NCBI GenBank assembly: GCA_041552055.1
Contig: JBFELO010000111.1
Span: 1 to 14,608 of the forward strand
From: JBFELO01 sp041552055
GTDB lineage: Bacteria > Acidobacteriota > Thermoanaerobaculia > Thermoanaerobaculales > Sulfomarinibacteraceae
Length of the DNA stretch: 14,608 nucleotides
Direction of reading: 5' to 3'
Part shown: piece after piece, positions 7,275 to 11,921 of the stretch
Layout of the letters: the number at the start of each line of letters is the position of its first letter
How positions within the stretch are numbered: position 1 is the first letter of the stretch
The notes under the pieces: model-generated
What the model was told of the DNA's origin: nothing
Seen by the model: only the letters and a program-made list of their open reading frames with translations
Databases searched by the model: none
Translations under genes and position numbers: made by a program

Positions 7275-7352
7275 CGTCTCCGTCTCAATACCCGACAGAT
7301 CACTCACTCGGTGTCGAATGGCGATTCGGGCACGGAGACGAATACGGAGACG
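7275..7352. repeat. Inverted repeat built from CGTCTCCG units
   Basis: CGTCTCCGTCTC at 7275-7286 faces two inverted octamers CGGAGACG at 7333-7340 and 7345-7352, which are 12 bp apart. The unit is the same as in the tandem tract at 248-277. It resembles the degenerate hexamer repeats seen in spacers of some GC-rich bacteria. There are no terminal duplications or transposase to suggest a mobile element. Confidence 0.65.
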
Positions 7353-7445
7353 AGCACGTTCCTCGAGTCAAGCGAGGAGATTGGGGGACGGGCTCAGGAA
7401 CCCGTCGAGGGCGGCCGCGCGACACCAGGGTCTTCCCACTCCGCG

Positions 7446-7474
7446 TTGCGCTCCCCCTGCGGTTGACATAGGAT
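7446..7474 (+). promoter_or_regulatory. Candidate sigma-70 promoter for the first secreted paralogue
   Basis: TTGCGC at 7446-7451 and TAGGAT at 7469-7474 are separated by 17 bp. The -10 box ends 25 nt before the ATG at 7500. The second paralogue has a comparable arrangement (TTGCCT, 17 bp, TAGATT), which supports both a little. Each box matches the consensus only partly. Confidence 0.35.
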
Positions 7475-7499
7475 CTCGGAGCCAGAACTGGAGGGGTCG

Positions 7500-8777
7500 A
7501 TGGTCATGGTACGTGGAAACAAACTGCTCGCTTTGGGCGCGGCGTTGCTGCTCACGGCGGTCGTTGGTATCGGAGAGGTAGCCGCCCAGTCCGATTGCAG
7601 CGCGTCGTACGACGACGGCACCTCGGTCGGATTCGAGTTTTTCGGCGACGGCCGAGCCGGAGACCCGGACTACATGTACGCGGTTCGGTTCGCCCTCGCG
7701 GACTTCGAGTACGAACCGGGCAACGTCGAGATCACCGCGGTCTGCGCCGGCAGCCAGATCGACACCGGGCATCGCGCGTTTTTCGCGAATGAGGTGTTCA
7801 TCTACCCCGACATCGACGGCGCACCGGATGACAGCGTCGTGCTCGGTCACGGCACCATCCTGACGGGCAACGGCGTTTCCGGCGAAGAGGTCATCGTGCT
7901 CGATCGACCGGTGGTGCTCGATGGCGACTTCTGGGTGGTGAGCCGCGGATACCCGCCCTACGCGGGCACAGACTTCAACATCGAGTACGACGCTTCCGCG
8001 GACGGCGGCCACAGCTACTCGTCGGAGACGGGGATCGCGGGTCTCAACCAGGACGGTTTGAGGGGGGATCTGACGCTGCGCGCCAACCTCCGTGAGCCCG
8101 AGCGCACGTACCTGGTCGGAGGGATGGCCCACACCGAGGGCGAGAACGACAGCCAGTGGCGCTCCAAGCTCGTACTGCTGAATTCCTCGGAGTCCGAGGC
8201 CGCGGCCGCCCTGGAGTACGTGTCGGGCACCGAGTCGACTCCGGTCGACGTCACGCTGCTGCCCGGAGAGATGGCCGCGTGGGACGACGTCGCGGTCGAC
8301 CTGTTCGGCGCCGACGATTCCTCGGGCGCCATCAGGGTGGACGCGGACCGAACGATGGTGGTCACCGCCCGCACGTACAACCTGTCCGAGCAAGGCACCT
8401 TCGGCCAATACCTGCCCGGCGTGGCGGAGTCTCAGACGCTCGTCTCGGGGCGAACGGGCCTGCTATCGCAGCTCGCCAACAACGACCAGTTCCGCACCAA
8501 CATCGGCTTCGTCAACCTCAGCGACCACGCGTGCCGGGTGCGGATCACTCTGCACGATGCAGCCGGCAACCAGGTCGGCGAGCAACGCACACTGAGAGTC
8601 TCCGCTTCCGGCTGGAACCAGGACAACGACATCTTCAACCGGGCCGGGGCCGGAGAGCACGACAACGCCTGGGCACGGGTTGAACTCGTCACCGACGACT
8701 GCGCAGTGTGGGGCTACGCCTCGGTCATCGACGAGACCTCGAACGATCCGACCACGGTTCCGATCGTCATCGAATAA
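7500..8777 (+). CDS. Secreted two-domain protein of unknown function, tandem paralogue 1
   Basis: The start is ATG at 7500, five bases after GGAGG; a second ATG at 7506 is possible. The product is 425 residues. A signal peptide spans about residues 1-30, ending VAAQ. The N-terminal domain (33-200) opens with YDDGTSVGFEFFGDGRAGDPD and contains YEPGNVEITAVCAG and NEVFIYPDIDGAPDDSVVL, with two cysteines (C33, C82) that may pair. The C-terminal domain (204-425) has SQWRSKLVLLN, PGEMAAWDDVAVDLFG, VVTARTYN, GTFGQYLPGV and SQLANNDQFRTNIGF, and ends with VWGYASVIDE; cysteines C345 and C401 could pair. I recall this 'TARTYN...GTFGQ...FRTN' pattern from secreted proteins of Acidobacteriota, without a known function. 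It is probably extracellular. The downstream gene encodes a close paralogue. Confidence 0.85.
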   Translation: MVMVRGNKLLALGAALLLTAVVGIGEVAAQSDCSASYDDGTSVGFEFFGDGRAGDPDYMYAVRFALADFEYEPGNVEITAVCAGSQIDTGHRAFFANEVFIYPDIDGAPDDSVVLGHGTILTGNGVSGEEVIVLDRPVVLDGDFWVVSRGYPPYAGTDFNIEYDASADGGHSYSSETGIAGLNQDGLRGDLTLRANLREPERTYLVGGMAHTEGENDSQWRSKLVLLNSSESEAAAALEYVSGTESTPVDVTLLPGEMAAWDDVAVDLFGADDSSGAIRVDADRTMVVTARTYNLSEQGTFGQYLPGVAESQTLVSGRTGLLSQLANNDQFRTNIGFVNLSDHACRVRITLHDAAGNQVGEQRTLRVSASGWNQDNDIFNRAGAGEHDNAWARVELVTDDCAVWGYASVIDETSNDPTTVPIVIE

Positions 8778-8892
8778 TCGGACCGCGTCCCGGTGATCTC
8801 GGGGCCCGTCGCGACCTCTGATTCCTTTGGCCGCCAGTGTTGCTTCGATGGGCCTGCAGGCCGCGGTCGGGATCGTCTTCAGCGCGATCTCT

Positions 8893-8910
8893 CGAGCCGC
8901 CTTCGGCTCG
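8893..8910 (+). terminator. Hairpin between the tandem paralogues, possible weak terminator
   Basis: CGAGCCG at 8893-8899 pairs perfectly with CGGCTCG at 8904-8910 around a CCTT loop. It is followed by TGGTGTTTGCCTTTTC, which is T-rich but not a clean U-tract. Its place 115 nt after the first paralogue, and just before the promoter of the second, fits termination between the two. Confidence 0.45.
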
Positions 8911-8916
8911 TGGTGT

Positions 8917-8945
8917 TTGCCTTTTCGAAATGAATGAAATAGATT
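8917..8945 (+). promoter_or_regulatory. Candidate sigma-70 promoter for the second secreted paralogue
   Basis: TTGCCT at 8917-8922 and TAGATT at 8940-8945 are 17 bp apart, in an AT-rich patch that stands out from the GC-rich surroundings. Transcription would begin near 8952, inside an inverted repeat listed separately, and 28 nt before the ATG at 8980. Confidence 0.45.
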
Positions 8946-8964
8946 CTCAATTGCAATTTTGAGA
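8945..8964. promoter_or_regulatory. Operator-like inverted repeat at the predicted start of transcription
   Basis: TCTCAATTGCAATTTTGAGA contains arms TCTCAA and TTGAGA. Inside it is a perfect palindrome AATTGCAATT (8949-8958). It overlaps the -10 box edge and the expected transcription start, where a repressor would be effective. It could instead be a small hairpin in the mRNA leader. Confidence 0.35.
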
Positions 8965-8979
8965 GGCAAGGATCCAATC

Positions 8980-10248
8980 ATGGAGAAAAGAACCAGAACA
9001 GTAGCTCTGTGCGCCGCCCTTGTCGGTCTCGGCACACTCGTATCGGCCGTTCCGGTGGCGGCGCAGTCCTCGGCGTGTAACGTCGGCTACGACGACGGTG
9101 AGTCGGTCGAGTTTTTCTGGTTTGGCGGCGGCCAGGCGGGAGATCCCGACAAGATGGTGGCGGTCAAGTTCGAGCTCGCCGACTTCGGTTACGAGCCCGG
9201 CACGGTCGAGATCATGGCTTTCTGTGCCGGCAATCAGCTCCCTATTGAAGGCCTCTGGCCCAATGAGGTGTTCCTCTATCCCGACGTCGACGGCGCCCCG
9301 GACGACAGCGTCGTGCTGGCCCAGGGAACGATCATCACCGGCAACGGAGCGACCGGCGAGTCGGTGGTGGTGCTCGACGAGCCCGTAACCCTGCACGGCG
9401 ATTTCTGGCTCGTCAACCGCGGCTGGGCTCCGCACGCGTTCACCGACTTCAACATGGAGTGCGACGAGGCGGGCGACGGTGGACAGAGCTTCGTGTCCGA
9501 CAGCGGCATCGCGGGGCTCGAGCCCTTCACCGATGCGGACTGGATGCTGAGAGCCGCGCTGCAACCTACCGATCGATCGTACCTGGTCGCGGGCATGGCC
9601 CACGGCGAGGGCGCGAACTCGAGTCAGTGGCGGTCCAAGCTCGCTCTGCTCAACACGTCGGACGCCATGGCCAGCGCGACGGTGATCTTCGTCCAGGGGT
9701 CCGGCATCGACTCGGTGGACGTCAACCTGATGCCCGGCGAGCTGGTCGCGTGGGACGACGTGGCGATCGACCTGTTCGGCGCCGACGACTCGTCCGGCTC
9801 GATCCGGGTCGACGCCGACCGGCCGGTCGTGGTCACGGCGCGTACCTACAACCAGTCAACGGGCGGCACGTTTGGACAGTTTCTCCCAGGGGTTCTGCAG
9901 GGGGACACCCTGACGTCGGGCGAGGTCGGCGTTCTTTCGCAGCTCGCGAATAACGACCAGTTTCGTACCAATATCGGGTTCATCAACCTCGGCGACGAGG
10001 CGTGCCGCGTCCAGGTCACGTTGTACGACGCGCTGGGCAACGAAACCGGCAGTACACGCACGATAAGGACCGAACCCTCGGGCTGGAAGCAGGACAACGA
10101 CATCTTCAACCGCGCCGGAGCGGGCGAGCACGACAACGCCTACGCAAAGGCGGAGGTGCTCACCGCGGACTGCACCGTGTGGGGCTACGCGTCGGTGGTC
10201 GACGGCGGCTTCGGCGACCCGACGACCATCCCCATGACGGTCGAATAG
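8980..10248 (+). CDS. Secreted two-domain protein of unknown function, tandem paralogue 2
   Basis: The start is ATG at 8980, seven bases after AAGGA; an in-frame TTG at 8959 lacks a site. The product is 422 residues. The signal peptide ends near residue 29 (PVAAQ). The domains match the upstream paralogue throughout: YDDGESVEFFWFGGGQAGDPD, NEVFLYPDVDGAPDDSVVL, GDFWLVNRG, SQWRSKLALLN, AWDDVAIDLFGADDSSGSIRVDAD, GTFGQFLPGV, SQLANNDQFRTNIGF (319-333) and QDNDIFNRAGAGEHDNA (371-387). Cysteines C33, C82, C342 and C398 are shared, and C161 is extra. The protein is probably extracellular. Between the two genes the identical residues are often written with different synonymous codons, so the duplication is old and both copies look maintained. 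The gene has its own candidate promoter and ends at a strong terminator. The function is unknown. Confidence 0.86.
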   Translation: MEKRTRTVALCAALVGLGTLVSAVPVAAQSSACNVGYDDGESVEFFWFGGGQAGDPDKMVAVKFELADFGYEPGTVEIMAFCAGNQLPIEGLWPNEVFLYPDVDGAPDDSVVLAQGTIITGNGATGESVVVLDEPVTLHGDFWLVNRGWAPHAFTDFNMECDEAGDGGQSFVSDSGIAGLEPFTDADWMLRAALQPTDRSYLVAGMAHGEGANSSQWRSKLALLNTSDAMASATVIFVQGSGIDSVDVNLMPGELVAWDDVAIDLFGADDSSGSIRVDADRPVVVTARTYNQSTGGTFGQFLPGVLQGDTLTSGEVGVLSQLANNDQFRTNIGFINLGDEACRVQVTLYDALGNETGSTRTIRTEPSGWKQDNDIFNRAGAGEHDNAYAKAEVLTADCTVWGYASVVDGGFGDPTTIPMTVE

Positions 10249-10268
10249 GACCGAGAGTCTACGAATTC

Positions 10269-10296
10269 AAACGGGGGCTGCCCGCGGCCCCCGTTT
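10269..10296. terminator. Strong bidirectional rho-independent terminator
   Basis: AAACGGGGGC at 10269-10278 pairs perfectly with GCCCCCGTTT at 10287-10296 around the 8-nt loop TGCCCGCG. The AAA and TTT ends give a short U-run in both directions. It sits between the stop of the second paralogue (10248) and the stop of the minus-strand gene (10338), so it can serve both. Confidence 0.85.
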
Positions 10297-10337
10297 GTGG
10301 TACGCGCGAAGACTTGGCCTGCAGGGGGAGTCGCCGA

Positions 10338-11921
10338 TCAACTCACTGGTCGGGCCGTACCGCCGTTCTCGACCTTACCCGGGAAGCCCGTGCCATCGAG
10401 AGCCCCGGCAGCTCTCAGCCAGCGAACTCGGAGTTCGCCGATGTCTCCGACGCGATCGCCGAGCAGGGCCAGCACCACCGGATAATGCCAGCCTTCACCG
10501 TCCGACACCATGCGGACCGACGCGGCCACCAGCCGGTTGCGGCGCGGGAGCAGCAACACGCGGCCCCGGGGCCGGAGAGGTCCGGCACCGGCGCACAGCC
10601 GCACCTCGGTCGGCGGCGTCGCCCGACGGTTCAGCTCCTCGAGCAACTTGCGTTCGGCAGCCAGCAGATCCTCGCGCGGGACGACTCGACCACCCGACGC
10701 CCCCCACAGCAGCTGCGAGAGCCGAGCAGGGACGCGATACAGCGCTGCCGTGGCCCTGCGCAGGCAGAAACGTCGAGAGAGGCGCGGCGCCTGCTGCAAC
10801 GAAACCCCGAGCAACTCGGCGAGCAGGCCTCGCTGCTCGGCAGACCCCAGGACCACCGGTGCGCCGTCGCCGACGACGCCGCGGCGAGGGTGGTCAGGAG
10901 CGTCACGGGCGAGCCCACCACGGCCGCGCTCGGCGACCTGCCTCGGAGTCCACCAACGGATCTCGGGTGAGCCGTCGCTCACGCGCACCAGCGGCAGGGC
11001 GAGGATCCGCTCACGATGAAGGTCCTTTCTTGCAGCACGCAACAGGAGGCAGGCGAGCCGCTCGCGCAACTCGTCGGCCAACGTCGGTAGGAGGTCCGCC
11101 GCCTCGACCATCATCAGTACCGCCTTGTCGATCAGCGCGGGAAGGTAGGGATTGACCGCCTCGCGCAACTCGTCCGGCCCTGCCCCGGCGCGCGCCAGCT
11201 CGCCCATCTCGAGCACCGCCTCGAACGCGGGGAACCCGGGCACCGCGGCGCGGGTGGCCAACACGCCGTGCCTGAGTAGCCACAGGTGGGGAGCGTCGCC
11301 GGTCGAGGTGATCGCGATGCGGCCGGTCATCGGCCGGTCGATCCGGGTTTCGAACAGACACTGCTCGAACCCGCCGTCGTGCCGTTCACCATCGATCCGC
11401 ACCGGGATCGGCGCAAACCGCACGGCGGTCTCGAGCCACCGCAGCGTCCGACGACGATCCAGCCTGGGCGAGGTCACGCGAATCTCGAATCCGTTCGTTC
11501 TTCCCGGGTAGTCGGTGCGGTCGAGTGTCGTCCCACCGTCCAGACGAGCCCGCAAACAAGACTTCGCCCCCCCCTGCCAGGCAGTCACCTCGACCCGAGA
11601 GCCCTCGACGCCGAGCGCCCACAGCAGTGCTTGCGCCTGTGAAGCCTCCAGCCGCTCGACCGCGTCGTGACGCCGACCGAGATCGCTCGATCCGCCAGCG
11701 ACGGCATGCAGGTCGGCCATCTCGGCCAAACCGAGGGAGGCGCCCGGAAAACCGAGCGCAAACCCGTTGCGGAGACTCCTCATGTCGATCGTCTCGGCGC
11801 CCCGCTGAAGGCCGAGTCGAGCGAGCTCGGCAGCGACCTGCCAGCTGCCCCGGAGCTGCTCGCGACACACCGCCTGGAGCTCACCGGCAACGTCGATCAC
11901 CAGCAGGTCGGAGGCCTTCAC
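10338..11921 (-). CDS. Degenerate Hsp90/GHKL-like protein, partner of the upstream ATPase-transglutaminase
   Basis: The start is GTG at 11921-11919, in a 4-nt GTGA overlap with the upstream stop, implying translational coupling. The product is 527 residues with no signal peptide or membrane segment, so it is probably cytoplasmic. The first 180 residues look like a worn GHKL fold: a helix AAELARLGLQRGAETI where the family has ExxxNA, QALLWALG in place of GxFGxGF, then NGFEIRVTS and PVRIDG in place of GTEI and VNG. The DxGxG motif is absent, so ATP binding is doubtful. RHGVLATRAAV (217-227) and the helical region to about 300 resemble an Hsp90 middle segment. Residues 308-328 (PLVRVSDG), 351-372 (APVVLGS...LLAELLG) and 452-488 (RVLLLPRRNRL) align by eye with blocks at the end of the upstream protein. 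I infer a non-catalytic partner; its role is unknown. Confidence 0.72.
   Translation of the reverse strand: MKASDLLVIDVAGELQAVCREQLRGSWQVAAELARLGLQRGAETIDMRSLRNGFALGFPGASLGLAEMADLHAVAGGSSDLGRRHDAVERLEASQAQALLWALGVEGSRVEVTAWQGGAKSCLRARLDGGTTLDRTDYPGRTNGFEIRVTSPRLDRRRTLRWLETAVRFAPIPVRIDGERHDGGFEQCLFETRIDRPMTGRIAITSTGDAPHLWLLRHGVLATRAAVPGFPAFEAVLEMGELARAGAGPDELREAVNPYLPALIDKAVLMMVEAADLLPTLADELRERLACLLLRAARKDLHRERILALPLVRVSDGSPEIRWWTPRQVAERGRGGLARDAPDHPRRGVVGDGAPVVLGSAEQRGLLAELLGVSLQQAPRLSRRFCLRRATAALYRVPARLSQLLWGASGGRVVPREDLLAAERKLLEELNRRATPPTEVRLCAGAGPLRPRGRVLLLPRRNRLVAASVRMVSDGEGWHYPVVLALLGDRVGDIGELRVRWLRAAGALDGTGFPGKVENGGTARPVS

Larger units (their letters stand above)
7041..7499. other. 459-nt intergenic region with CGTCTCCG elements and hairpins
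   Basis: No coding sequence is supported. CGTCTCCG occurs at 7275-7282, with inverted copies (CGGAGACG) at 7333-7340 and 7345-7352, so the region can fold back on itself. Smaller inverted repeats are TCCTCG/CGAGGA at 7360-7365 and 7373-7378, and GACGGG/CCCGTC at 7387-7392 and 7401-7406. A candidate promoter for the next gene lies at its right end and is listed separately. I see no convincing terminator for the prepilin-like gene. Confidence 0.55.

Noticed and set aside
7463..7468. TTGACA as a perfect -35 box
   Set aside because: The matching -10 position would fall on the ribosome-binding site (AACTGG) of the next gene. The pair TTGCGC/TAGGAT, which overlaps this hexamer, is a better candidate.
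8959..8979. TTG at 8959 as the start of the second secreted paralogue
   Set aside because: It lies inside the palindrome, has no ribosome-binding site, and adds seven residues not present in the paralogue. The ATG at 8980 follows AAGGA at proper spacing.
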